DNA of 64,000 nt, taken from assembly GCA_963575745.1 (NCBI GenBank), contig CAUYUJ010019281.1, positions 708,735 through 772,734 on the forward strand. Reading direction: 5' to 3'. Both the position numbers and the translations under genes were made by a program. Numbering within the stretch: position 1 is the stretch's first letter; the number at the start of each line of letters is the position of its first letter. This document shows, in pieces, positions 25,060 to 35,687 of this stretch. Source of the stretch: Prorocentrum cordatum (Eukaryota; Sar; Dinophyceae; Prorocentrales; Prorocentraceae). The notes under the pieces are model-generated. The model made no database searches. It was given only the letters and a program-made list of their open reading frames with translations, and was not told the origin of the DNA.

Positions 25060-25878
25060 CGTATTTTTGGGGTCGTGCAGCCTCTCCGATGACATCTTGA
25101 GGCCGGGAGCAGGCCTCGGACTCAGCGACTGGGTCCAAGGCGACCGTGGCCTCGACTACCCGGTGGCCCTCCCGTTCGGAGAAGCACGGCGAATCCTGCA
25201 GGACGCTCGCGGCGTGCAGCTTGCGGTGCCAGTGGGGGCCGAGCCAGACACGGTCGCTGCGCTCTTCGTGGCCCGGGATCCCGAACCGGGCGGGCTCCAT
25301 GGCGCCGCTGAACTTCATTCGGCGGCGTCCTGGAGGTCGTGCGCCAGGCGGCATTCGAGGGCGACCTGGTAGTTGGAGTTGACGCCGGCCGCCTCGTCGT
25401 CGTCGCTGCCATCGACGAAGACGACCAGGGCGCGCTTGTGCAGTGCAGCGGCCAATTCTTTCTGGAGGGGTGCCCAGAAGGCGCGCTTCTCTTCCGCGGG
25501 CGCTGACGCCGCCGGGGCGCGCGCCGAGATGGCTGTCAAGGTGAGGCCTGCTGCGGGGAACTCTGTGCGTCGCAGACGGGGGCTGACTGCATTCGCAGCC
25601 GCCGTGTTGGCCAAGACCGCGAGGTCCTCATGAAGCCAGATCTGCACTCCAGCCAACCCGTCGTCGGTGGAGGGGGCGGAGAAGACGAAGTAAGGGTCCA
25701 GATCTTGACAACCAGCATCGGGAAGACGCGACTCCTGGATGCCTGCCAGCTGGATGTGATGCTTGTTGAAGAAGTCCTCAACGTAGCGCGCGCGAGCGGT
25801 GACGCTCTCGCCGATGCGGCGTAGCTGCCGGCGCTCCTTCGGATCCAGTGTCTGGACATTGAAGGTGGCAAGAATGAG
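25060..25878 (-). pseudogene. LINE-A APE-type endonuclease (frameshifted)
   Basis: A 188-codon frame (25878 to 25315) starts just after an in-frame TAG at 25879-25881. It reads ILATFNVQTLDP (catalytic Asn region), IQLAGIQESRLPDA (catalytic Glu), GVQIWLHEDL, and TAISARAPAAS...VVFVDG. The rest of the domain continues in another frame at about 25330-25060 (RSDRVWLGPHW..., then GHRVVEATVAL carrying the terminal His), so a frameshift lies near 25315-25330. This enzyme nicks target DNA to prime reverse transcription. The TAG may separate it from an N-terminal part in the same frame at 25882-26124. Confidence 0.7.
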
Positions 25879-26105
25879 CTAAGCTCCGTTGCGAGCCCTC
25901 TTGTCACAATGTCTCTGCCACCTCGAAGGAGCACTGTGGTATGATTTTGGAGATCTTGATGGTGAAGCCCGAGGTCGGGAATGTAGTGGTACTGGTGGTT
26001 CGCCTCCATGGCGAAGTTCACCCGTCGTTTTTCGCACCCACGTCGGCAAAAAGACACCTGTGGGCGGGCTGATGCTGATCTCCGTGCTGCTGACGATGGT
26101 GGCGT

Positions 26106-27217
26106 TTAGGGATATGGCGAGCACCTTTGCTCGGGGCCCTGGCTCCGCGGGCGCGGAGGGGCCATCTTTGCGGGGTCCGGGATCCCGCTGGAGAGGTTGA
26201 AGTAATTGGTGAGGGTCTGCTGCTTCTTCTTCTTCTTCTTCTTCTTCTCCTGCGGCTGTAGGGGTTGCTTGCCCACGTGGCGGTGGGTGAGCGCGACCCC
26301 GGGGGCGCTCGTGTCCTCCCCTGGCACCGGAGGGCTCTTCGCCGAGTGGCGCCGCGGCACGTTCATGCCGCCCGCCTCCTTGGCAGCATGCCGGGCCAGG
26401 GAAGCCTCGAAGCGCAGAAGGAGGTCCCGACTGGGGGCCTCGGCGTCGGCGGTGGCGTCGGGATGCGCGCCCTCGACCTTGGACAGCTGCTGGCGCTGGC
26501 AGGCCGCCTCCAACTGCAACTTGAGTGCGGCGAGGCCCTCCTCTTGAACGGGGGCCTCGGAGATGGCCTGCTGGAGGTCGGCGAGCTCCTGCGCCAGGCG
26601 GAGCTCCTTGTCGGCGGCCTGGACGGCGGCTTCCGCGAGGCGTAGGGCCTCTCGGGCTTGCTGGGAGCGCTTCTTGGCCCTCTCGAGCGCGGCCTTGCAG
26701 TAGTCCCTGCGCTGGTCCAGGGGCTTGTCCGAGATGATCGCCTGCTTGTGGCTGGCAATCTCCTTGTTGATCGAATCCCTCGGGGCCGCATGCTCGGCGC
26801 CGTGGAGGTTGCCAACGCTGCTTCCAACTGCTTGATGGCGGTCTGGCGCTGGCTCCTGGTCATGTCGGGGGCCTCGTTCGAGGGGTTCTGGACCGATGAA
26901 GACGAAGGGACCTCCGTCTCGCCCTGCGGGGAGGCATGCTTGCGCATCGAAGCAACTTCCGAGAGCTGTGCTGCCACCCCAGCTGCTGGAGAGCTTGACG
27001 GTGGCGTTCCCGTGGAAGCCGATGCAGGGACGAACGACTTCCTCACGCCGCACACTGAGCACTTGGTCTTGGGGCACCAGTTGGTGGAATGACAGACCTT
27101 GCACTTCCACGTTCGAGACGACTGCTGCGGTTGCCAATGCCGGGCGCCCTTGCTCCAGGATCCATCGGCGTGCTGCTGCCAGCCCTCCTGAGCCCAATCT
27201 CTGCCATGTGACGTCAT
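26106..27217 (-). pseudogene. LINE-A ORF1 (zinc ribbon, coiled coil, PIP-box-like end)
   Basis: The first ATG in the zinc-ribbon frame is at 27217; a TAA closes that frame at 27323-27325. The N-terminus has WKCKVCHSTNW...KCSVCGVRK (two CxxC pairs, zinc ribbon), then KQLEAALATSTAP. Near 26790 the frame changes, and the second frame carries a long Ala/Glu/Lys/Gln coiled coil (from INKEIASHKQAII to LQLEAACQRQ). It ends in eight lysines followed by QQTLTNYF at 26199-26222, which fits the PCNA-interacting Q-x-x-L-x-x-[FY]-F pattern. The presumed role is an RNA-binding ORF1 protein. The frame change looks like a one-base indel near a CCTCGGGGCC run. Confidence 0.65.
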
Positions 27218-27351
27218 CCAGGCCTGGGAGGAGCTTCCCGCGGAGGCAGGGCTGCAGAAAGAGTGCAACGTGGAATATGAAAGCGACGAGTCGCGCAAAC
27301 ATGAAAAGGCGGGCGTGTAGGCTTACTCTCCGGCTCAGACCGACAAAACGG

Positions 27352-27373
27352 CTTGAGCCAAAATGGATACGGA
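27352..27373 (-). promoter_or_regulatory. DinoSL (spliced leader) relict
   Basis: On the minus strand this 22-mer matches the conserved dinoflagellate spliced leader at every position but one: the base after CCGTA is T instead of G (CCGTATCCATTTTGG, then CTCAAG). The leading degenerate position is T, which is allowed. The leader is normally added to mRNA 5' ends by trans-splicing, so a genomic copy at the head of a coding unit indicates reverse-transcribed mRNA. It is followed by about 135 nt to the first ORF1 ATG. Confidence 0.92.
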
Positions 27374-27665
27374 GATAATGATGATGAGGATGATGATGAT
27401 GATGCTGGTGTTGATGATGATGATGGTGGTGATGGTGATGATGATGATGCTGATGATGCTGATGATGATGCTGATGATGTTGATGCTGCTGTTGGTGATG
27501 ATGGTTATGATGATGATGGTGATGGTGATGGTGATGGTGATGACGACGATTATGAGGATGATGCTGATGATGATGGTGATGGTGATGGTGATTACGATAA
27601 TAACTATAATGGTGATGGTGATGATGATGTTGGTGGTGATGGTGATGATGATGTTGAGGAGGAGT
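27374..27665. repeat. (GAT)n/(GGT)n microsatellite
   Basis: About 290 bp of GATGATGATG with GGTGAT, GCTGAT and AATGAT variants. It begins exactly at the 5' end of LINE-A. The poly-Met, poly-Asp and poly-His ORFs are artefacts. Confidence 0.95.
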
Positions 27666-28439
27666 AGGAGGAGGAAGAGGGACGGGGCGGACACGAATGA
27701 GAGACGGGGAGAACAGTTGGAGGAGGGAGGAGGCGGATGAGACGAGAAGGAGGAGACGAGGAGGAGGGAGGGACAGGGCGTTGTTTCGGCTGTTACAAAT
27801 GCCGGCATCCATCATTGTTTCGTAGCGCTCGGCAGCGGCCGCGTCGGGTCCACGTTTCTTGCTGACGCGCCTCTCACGTGCACCGCGTCTTCTTCTTCTT
27901 TTTCTTCTTCTCAGCTGCCACTTGCCCGCGCACGATTTCGAGAATCGTCATGTCGGGAGTGGGGGATCTGCTTCTTGGGGGTCGGCCCAGGCGGAGTGCT
28001 CCCACCTCGCGGACCCCTCCTGCTTCCCTCCGTCGATACTCCGCTCCTCCCCTCCCCGCCCCGACTGGACTCCCCTCCGCCACGCCGCGTCTCGGTGCCT
28101 GGCTTCCAGAGGCACTTGGGACCAGGAGTGGGACACTGGTGCTGGGGGGGACTGCTCGTACACCTGGGGCCGTCGACGGGGATGCTGCTGAGCCCCCCCG
28201 TCGCTTGCCGCCGGAGCAGCTGACGCCGTCTTGGCTCGGGCCCTTCTGGCGCGGCTCGCGCCCCGCAGGCTCCACGGGCGTCCGGCGCGGCGCCCCCCGC
28301 CGCCCCCCTCGTCGCAGAAGCGGTCGTGTGCCGCCGCGGCCGCCTCGGGCTGCACCTCCTCGAGCAGGAGGGCGCGGCGGGCCCCCGTGCGCGCAGGAGC
28401 GCGCGCAGGCGCCGCCGCGGCTCCTCCTGCGCGCACGGT

Positions 28440-28492
28440 CTGCGCGACGCTCTCCGCGGCGTTCTCCGCGACGTTCTCCGCGACGTTCTCTT
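28440..28492. repeat. 12-bp tandem repeat
   Basis: Four units close to GCGACGTTCTCC. The surrounding 27665-28585 is GC-rich with no recognised gene, apart from a TTC run at 27888-27915. Confidence 0.8.
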
Positions 28493-28585
28493 CAGGAGTG
28501 AGCGTCAGGTCGGGCACGCCCCTCTAGAGGAGAAGACCTCAAGAGTTGTAATGTAATAACCACAGTGAGTAGTCTGGGGAGCATG

Positions 28586-29291
28586 CCCCAACCATCCGGT
28601 GGTATTGGGTCCTCGTCATCATCATCGTCATCGTCATCGTCATTATCATCACCATCAGCTTCGGCACACCCCTCACGCTTCGTGGCCCCATAGGGAGCTC
28701 CATCCAAGGTCCCATTGGCGCAGTTTGCATGGCGCCGCCGCCCCATTTTGGCGCACCCCTCACACGCTTCGTGGCCCCATAGGGCGCTCCACCTAAGGTC
28801 CCAGTGGCGCAGTCCGCATTGCGGCGCCGCCCCATTTTTGCACACACACAGACCTCACACGTTTCGTGGCCCCATGGGGGGCTCCATCTCAGGGTCCAGT
28901 GGCGCAGTTCGCATGGCGGCGCCGCCATATTTCGGTATACCCCTCACACGCTTCGTGGCCTATTAGGGAGTTCCACCTCAGGTCCCAGTGGCGCAGTTCG
29001 CATGGCGGCGCCACCCCTCACACGTTTCGTGGCCCCATAGGGAGCTCCACCTAAGGTCCCAGTGGCGCAGTCCGCATGGCGGCCCCGCCCCATTTTGGCA
29101 CATACCTCACACGTTTCGTGTCCCCATGGGGGGCTTTACCGAGGGCCCCAGTGGCAGCGCCCGCATGGCGGCCCCGCCCCAATTCGGCACACACTGCACG
29201 CGCTTCTTGGCCCCGCAAGGAGATTTACCGAAGGCGATGCTAACAACGACGGTATTCACAACTGCGTATGTTTGGTCCTTCGCCAGGCTAA
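28586..29291 (+). repeat. Family A composite repeat, copy A4 (complete, compact)
   Basis: A full-length unit of about 700 bp. It has a head (CCCAACCATCCGGTGGTATT at 28587), an ATC/GTC triplet run at about 28613-28660, some seven core units (CTCACACGCTTCGTGGCCCC, then GGCGCAGTCCGCATGGCGGC) at 28660-29240, and a tail at 29251-29291 (GGTATTCACAACTGCGTATG, then TTTGGTCCTTCGCCAGGCTA). Because the parts are in the same order as A2, this copy best defines the element's ends. Confidence 0.88.
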
Positions 29292-29388
29292 CTTTTGACT
29301 ATGTTGGAATACGTTTTGACTCGTTCTTGGTTTTTCCTCCAAAATCCGCCTGTAGGAGGACGTGCCCGACCTAAAATGAGCGGGCTCG

Positions 29389-29752
29389 GACCCGGAGGCG
29401 GCCAGCGCCGCCCCCGCGAAGGTCGGTCGTGTCCACGGCCGAAGCACCGTGTGCCACGAGGCCATCGTGCGCTTCACGCGGCAGCCGCTGCCCCGACACG
29501 AGCTCGGCAGAATGCGATGGATGTGCTGGTCCCTGTGGGCGTTGCAGTAGCACCCTTTGCCTGCGGCAACATCGGTAGACGCAGCGGCGCGGTCGATGCC
29601 AGGCAAGGGTCCCATGGCCGAAAGTGGCGGAGTCTGTGGACTTCTCTGGACCGCTGTGTTTCGAAAAGCAAGTGCTCCGCTATTGGTGCCCAAGGGCGAG
29701 GTTCGGAAACTTCCACGTGGATGCCTACGACTACATCTTTATCCATCTCACA
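29389..29752 (+). other. Exon-like coding fragments, unidentified
   Basis: Two plus-strand segments look like real protein. One, ending at the TAG at 29548-29550, contains CHEAIVRFTRQPLPRHELGR. The other, about 29630-29752, contains CFEKQVLRYWCPRARFGNF and DAYDYIFIHLTG and runs into CACAG|GTGAGG, a good splice-donor context. They are in different frames, and I cannot identify a family or the rest of a gene. They could be exons of a degraded or unrecognised gene. 29752-31400 shows nothing else I can name. Confidence 0.3.
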
Positions 29753-31409
29753 GGTGAGGTTGACGGTTGACGACATAGTTTTCCAGTCCACTTGTTCGCA
29801 GAAAACCTTGATTGTTGAACAGGTTTGGCTCTTGGGATGGGTGACAAAGGGGCATGAAGCACGTGTAAGGCCGAGCTTCAGTATTTCACGTCAAGTTGGG
29901 ACCTGGGGAGGGAGTGACCATCCCAAGCGACAGTAAGCGCATTGCTACTAGTCGTGACGTGGGGCATGTCGCAATTCATGCGTTCGTCGAGCTTGCCTTT
30001 TTGAAGATGAGGTCGCCTAGAGTTACTTTCCAGCGCGCGTCGGCGCAACGGCATTGATGTGATGGCTGTTCGGATCTTGTGGGCGCGCACATCGAAGCGG
30101 CTCCGGCATGTGTGGCATACAGCCATGTTCTTCAACTCGGTCAGGATGGAAGCGTTGTGCTACTCGATGGCCACCCCTCGTCTTCGCTGACGCATGTTCG
30201 CTTCGTACATCCCCCAATTTCAATATTGGATGTTGGTGTTTCCCAGCGTGCCCCTGAATCGCGCAGGTCACGTGCACAACGATGGGCATGGGCATTACGA
30301 CCACTCGATCGAATGCCGAGCAGCAGCCGCCCAGCCGGAGACGAGCCGCCTGCTGACGGCTGGGCGGCCCGCGGGGTCATTCCCGTTGCCGCGCTCCGCG
30401 CCGTTGGGCTGCGGCTTGCGGCGGGCCCTGGTCATGCCACGCCTGGTGCCACGCCAAGGGCCATGCCCAGTGGGTCGTGCAGTGTGGCGGGCTGCACGAG
30501 GGTGCGCAGCATGCTGGCGACACGCAGCGCGACGCCCAGAAACACGATTGGGAGCAGCAGCACGTCTCCGGCACCCAGGCGAGGGACGTGCAGTGCGGCG
30601 AGAGGTGTCTGTGAGCAGTACGACGGACGACGGCGGAACACTGCGCGAAGTCTAGCAGCACATGGGGTGCGGCACAACTCTAACATAACGGTGAGGGCAT
30701 TGGATAAGGATCTGGAAGCTGGTGGAACACCAATCGTGGACTGACCATGGATATCACTGCCGACCTCATCAGATAAGGAATCCTCCAGGGTCTGAAGCCC
30801 CCTGTGCGCATTCCTTAACGAATGCCCCCAGCGTATTGGACTGCGACGTGGAGTGTTTCGAACTGCGTGGCCATGAGCCGCTCCGCAGGTGCGACTTGTT
30901 GTCCCCCTCCTCTCCTCCGCCTCCTCGTCCTCCCCCTCCACCGGCAGGGGCGGGCTTGGCCCAGGATGCCCGATCGCTGCTCCGATCTTGCCCCCGCGGA
31001 GGGCGGGACGCTCTGCCAACGAACGACATGTCACTGGAGCTGCCGCGCGGCCCGGCTGGCCTCTCTGACGCCACGCCCCGGTGCCTGGACCGCGTCTGCG
31101 GCACCCTCGACCAGAGCTCGATCTGCGCCTGTGCTTAGACTGTCGGCCCGCGTCCTGGCCCCCTCGATGCTGCGGCGTTCGGGCACGGGTCACTGTGGGT
31201 CGACACGTGCGGGCCCCGCCTCGGGAGGGTATGCTGCTCCGTCGTGCAGGCCAGTGGCAGTGGGCTCGATGGAGCGGCAGCGGTGCGCGGTCCCCTGCCA
31301 GGCTTCCTTCAGGATTCAGACGGTGAGGAGGCCTCGGATTTGCTTGTGCACCGGTCACTCTATATAGTCCCTTTCGGCTGTATGTCAGAGGGGCAAGTGT
31401 GTTTTTACA

Positions 31410-31444
31410 GGTGTGTGTGTGTGTGGGTGTGTGAGTGTCTGTGT
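31410..31444. repeat. (TG)n microsatellite
   Basis: GTGTGTGTGTGTG run with minor interruptions. Confidence 0.9.
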
Positions 31445-32204
31445 GAGGGACGGATGCACACTCGCGCGGGCGACACGACGCGTGGTTGAGCACGATTAGA
31501 GCCAAAGACCATGCGCGAACGACGACGCTCGCACGCTGCGCAAGCGCCTGCGCCTCGACGAAGCGCAGGCCGACGCCGCACATTGACAACCAGATGGCAT
31601 TCCCGAACCATGTAGATCCCTCGGCTCGGGCGGACGCCCTCGGGAACATGTGCACCGGATGGGGCATCGGGGGCTTCCGCAGTCCTCCCAGAGGCGTAAA
31701 AGGTGCGTGAGCTGGGGCCTGCAGCAGGTGCGCTGCACGCTTGACGCAGTCAGGGCAGCCTCGTGGCGCTCAGGCTGTGAAGGCCGGGCCGCCCCAAGAA
31801 GGCGTAGGGACACGCCGTGTGGCGTGCGGTGTTGCGCCGGCTGGAAGGTCTCCACGGATGGGGCCTCGGGAGCTCGCGCTCGGCGCGAGGGGGCCGACTG
31901 GCTGACCTGGACCTGCCCCGGAGGCCACCCTTCGCCCCTACCCGTGCAGAGTTCCTCCGCCTTCTCCCTGTTCTTCTTCGTCGTCATGATCCCCCGTCCG
32001 TTTCTCCTCCCCAGCCCTCCCCGTCTATCATCCTGTCCTCCTTCATCCTTCCTCATCGTCATCCGCCCTCCTTCCCTAAGCCCCCTCGAACCAACGAACA
32101 CCCCATGTCATGCCCGTAAGCTCCTGGAGCGTCTTCTGCCTCCTGCTGCCCCTCCTCCTGCGCCTCCTTGTCCTCTTCTCCCCCATTCTCTCTATCTCTC
32201 GCTC

Positions 32205-32370
32205 TTTCTTTCCCTCTGGCTCTCTCACCCTCTCTCTCTCTCTCTCTCTCTTTCTCTTCCCTCCCTCAGATGTTATATCGTTTCTGTTTTTGTTCTCTCT
32301 CTCTCTCTCCCTCCCTCCCTCCCTCCCTCCCTCCCTCCCTCCCTCCCTCCCCTCTCTCTCTCTCTCTGTC
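32205..32370. repeat. (CT)n and (CCCT)n microsatellites
   Basis: CTCTCT runs at about 32222-32256 and 32295-32310, then (CCCT)n to about 32350 and a further CT run. 31444-32200 has no recognised gene. Confidence 0.9.
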
Positions 32371-32659
32371 CCGACGTGGCTCCTCCTTCGCTTCTCCTTC
32401 CTTCGCTCGCCTCCTCCTCCGCTTCTCCCCATCGCTCCCGCCTGCCTCTAGCCGAGGTGCAACTGCTGCAACTTCAGCGACGCCTTCTGCGTAAAGCTCG
32501 GGGTGGGCAACGTTCCCAAGTGGGCGCCCGGCTCTGGCACGGGGGGCTCGCCGTGGAGAAGCGAGGGCCGAGGAGGAGGGCGAGGGGAGAGCAGGTCCAC
32601 GGGCGGAGGGCAGCAGCTTGAGCGGCGGGAGGGAAGGGGGGGAGGAGCGAAGGGGGGGG

Positions 32660-32735
32660 GACCTCCTCCTCCTCCTCCTCCTCCTCCTCCTCCTCCTCCT
32701 CCTCCTCCTCCTATTCCCCCTCCTCCTCCTTACCC
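32660..32735. repeat. (CCT)n microsatellite
   Basis: Nearly pure CCT run. 32735-33410 is GC-rich (Ala/Gly/Arg-type frames in every direction) with no recognised gene. Confidence 0.92.
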
Positions 32736-33414
32736 CGTGTCGCCCGGGTTGGCTCTACAGCGCACGTGCGCATCTCAGCGCGCACCGCATAATGGGGGAG
32801 GGTAAGAGAGCCACGAGGGATCGAGGAGAGGAGGCGAGGATGGGGCAACCGTCTCGGTCCGGGCCGTGTCGCCAGGAGTGCCCCCTCGGGGCGATCGCGC
32901 GCCCCGCTGCGAGCGCCGCCGCCCCAGGCGGGCACGCGGGCCTGCGCGGCTGGGGCGCCGGGGAGGGGCGATCACGCCGCTGACCTCCTGCGGCCGGGAC
33001 ATCAGCGACGGAAGCGCGCGCTGCAAACGCGCTCGCGCGCGCGGAGGGGGAGGGAGCGGAGCGCGGCCCTGGACCGTGGCTTCCTTGCCATCGCGGGTGG
33101 CACTGGGAGCCAGCTCTTCCAGTGAGTACCCTCGGCACTTTCTTGGCAGCGGCAGTGGCTCGGGCCGCAGGTGCCGGCAGGGCAGCGGGCGGCGGCGGCG
33201 TCGGCGCACGGGTGGCAAAGTGCGCGGGGGTGCTCCTGGGGCCGCGGGCCATGTTCTGTTCCTCGGTGGCCGTCATCCTTCCCTCTCTTCGCTTCTCGCC
33301 CTCGGCCGCCGCGGGAGTGCGGGGGGGGGGCGGCTGGCCGCAGTGCCTGAGGTGACCAACCTTGCGGGCGCGGGCGCCACGCTGGAGGACGCCGCGGGAG
33401 GGGGCGAGGAGCAG

Positions 33415-33535
33415 GGAGGCGGAGGAGGAGGAGGAGGAGGAGGAGGAGGAGGAGCTAGAAGCGAGAATGAGAGAAGAGGAAGAGGAGCTCGGAGACAGGA
33501 GCAACAGGAAGATCAGCAGCAGCAGCAGCAGCAGG
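33415..33535. repeat. (GGA)n and (CAG)n microsatellites
   Basis: GGAGGAGGA at 33418-33455 and CAGCAGCAG at 33512-33533. Confidence 0.9.
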
Positions 33536-33739
33536 ATGAGGACGTGGATGTGGTGGAGAAAACGGAGAGAGGAGACTGGAGGGAGGAGAGAGGTTGATGG
33601 GCAAGCTAGGTGCGCTCGCGTCATATCTGACGTCCTACCCCTCCCATCCCTTACCATGGCGCTGATTTTCTCTATCCGCGGACGCGTGTCGTAGCGGACC
33701 TGTGGCTCCGCGCGCGCGTGCGTAGTGGGTGGTGGTGCG

Positions 33740-33905
33740 CGTGCGTGCGTGCGTGCGTGTGTGCGTGGTGGTGGTGGTGGTGGTGGGTGGTGTGGTGCTG
33801 GTGCTGGTGCTGGTGCTGGTGCTGGTGCTGGTGCTGGTGCTGGTGCTGGTGCTGGTGGTGGTGGTGGTGGTGGTGGTGGTGGTGGTGGTGGTGGTGGTGG
33901 TGGTG
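33740..33905. repeat. (GTGC)n, (GGT)n and (GGTGCT)n compound microsatellite
   Basis: GTGCGTGCGTGC, then GGTGGTGGT, a hexamer run GGTGCTGGTGCT at about 33797-33855, then GGT again to 33905. 33940-34090 carries three degenerate units near GAAATGAGGCCCACGCTGCA. 34090-35200 has no recognised gene. Confidence 0.93.
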
Positions 33906-35204
33906 CAGCGCGGTGGTGGCGGGCGGATGGGCGCGCGAGAAAGAGGCCCGCGCTGGGGCGAGAACGCCATCCTGAACGACGGAGGCCAAACATCGATCCG
34001 AAAATGAGGCCCACGCTGCAGCAGGAGCACGATTCGGAACGATTCGGGAACAGAAATGAGGCCGGCGCCTCAGCGAGAGCAGCATTTTGAAAAAAGACGC
34101 AGGCGAAAACCCGTTTCCCGGGAATCCTGTGTGTAAAGAAACAGTACGCGGGGGGGGGGGTCGGATATCTTCGGGCCGCCAGGGCCGCCAGGGGAAGTGG
34201 GAGAGTATTTTCATATTGAGTAATTGTCAAAGGGAGGAGGCGGAGCAGGAGGACGACGACGACGAGAAAGGAGGAGAGAGGACGCGAGGGCAGGCGAGAT
34301 GAGGAGCGAGAATGAGGGAAGATTGGAGACGAGGGGGCGAGTCGGAGAAGTGATGGATAGTACATACGAGGAGGAGGAGATCGAAGACGCCGCTGATGTG
34401 TTTGACGGTGAGCTTCCTGACGCCAGCCTGGTGCCCGTCTTGCCCCCCCCTGGCCCGCAGGGTGCGCGTTTCTCGGGCAAGCGAGGATCTCCCAGAGGTC
34501 ATCATCGAGGGTGGTCCCCGTTTTTCCTCCACACCGCTTACGACGCAGACTGTGGCAAGGAGGCTTCTGTCCCCATGGTCGATTGCAGGCAGCAGGTAGG
34601 AAGATGAGAGAGGAGGTTGAGCCGGAGCAGAAGCAGCAGCAGGAACAGCCATACAACGAAACAGCCCCGTCTCCCCCCTCTCCCCTTCCTCCCCCCATTC
34701 GACCCCCCTCCTCCCCCTCCCGCCGCCGCAGATGGGTGACATCGACAAAGATCGGTCGTGTGCTCTGCTGGCCCGTGTGAGAGCACGTGAGGAGGCCTCC
34801 AGGCCCTGGTCCCGATCGCATTGGATGCTCTGCTTCAGGCTTTCGCCCTCCTCCCCCTTTCCCTCCCCCCCGACATGCACCGCAACACCGCGAAATACTG
34901 CCGGCCAGGGCCCCAGACCGCACCCTCCTGCCGCCCTGTTTCGGGCCGCATCGATCCGTGCTGGCCCCGAGGCCGCAGCCCCGGCGACACCGCCCGGTGT
35001 GCGACCGGAGCAGCGCCCCGACCTGGGGGGCTCCGCTCCCCCCCCCCCCCCCCCCCCCTCCGGCAGCCGTTCCGGCTTGCGCGCGGCCCCGGCCCACCCC
35101 CCGATGCCCCTCGGGCGGGGCGCGTGATGGGCTTGTCTTCCACCACCACCGCCACAAGTTGGAGGGGGGAAGGAGGTGGGGGATGAGGAGGAGGAGGGTG
35201 AGGG

Positions 35205-35280
35205 TGAAGAGGAGGAGGAGGAGGAGGAGGAGGAGGAGGAGGAGGAGGAGGAGGAGGAGGAGGAGGAGGGAGGAGGAGGA
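35205..35280. repeat. (GGA)n microsatellite
   Basis: GAGGAGGAG run just upstream of MITE-4. Confidence 0.92.
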
Positions 35281-35460
35281 CCCCCTCCCCCTCCTACTTC
35301 TGGTGGGGGCGGTGGAAAGCGAGCCCACGAACACGGGCTCCCGTCTGAGCGGGTGGCGCGGCGGCGGCGCCCCCGCCGCGGGGCGGCTCTGGGAATCGAG
35401 GCCGCGAGGGGTCGAGGCGCCGGGAGGGGCGGCCAAGGCAGAAGGGGGCTCCCAAAAAGA

Positions 35461-35673
35461 TCTGGACGCCCGAGATGGGCACGGACAGAATGGGTACGAT
35501 GCCGAACAGAAGTTCCTGTTCAGTCTGAACAGGATTCGCTGTCCACGCCGCCGCGGCCTGTGTCCATTCGAGACAGAAGGCCGCCTGCCCAACAGCGGCC
35601 GCTGTTGGTTCGGGATAACATTTGTTGTTTGGCATCGTACCCATTTTTTCGGTACCCATGTCGGGCGTCCAAA
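35461..35673. mobile_element. MITE-4: 213-bp TIR element
   Basis: Inverted ends of about 47 bp. The left end reads TCTGGACGCCCGAGATGGGC, and further in AATGGGTACGATGCC. The right end is its inverse, about 85% identical over the outer 45 bp, with TT for TC at the tip. The 5-mer AAAGA flanks both sides (35456-35460 and 35674-35678). The interior is self-complementary, including a 20-bp perfect palindrome at 35589-35608 and a 9-bp stem at 35515-35533. No coding capacity. Confidence 0.8.
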
Positions 35674-35687
35674 AAAGAGGGCCTGGC

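Larger units (their letters stand above)
22963..27373 (-). mobile_element. LINE-A: non-LTR retroelement with a spliced-leader 5' end
   Basis: Minus-strand element of about 4.4 kb. Its 5' end is a 22-nt DinoSL relict at 27352-27373. ORF1, endonuclease and RT remnants follow in the canonical LINE order down to about 22963. The 12-mer GATAATGATGAT abuts both ends (22951-22962 and 27374-27385) and is a candidate target-site duplication, although the right copy belongs to a GAT microsatellite. Several frameshifts, an in-frame stop and loss of RT motif C make it non-functional. A leader at the exact 5' boundary fits reverse transcription of a trans-spliced transcript. Confidence 0.75.

Noticed and set aside
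30432-31667. 411-codon minus-strand ORF
   Set aside because: Low-complexity Arg/Ala/Gly-rich composition with a (CA)n-derived Thr/His stretch, and a competing open frame opposite. No domain was recognised.
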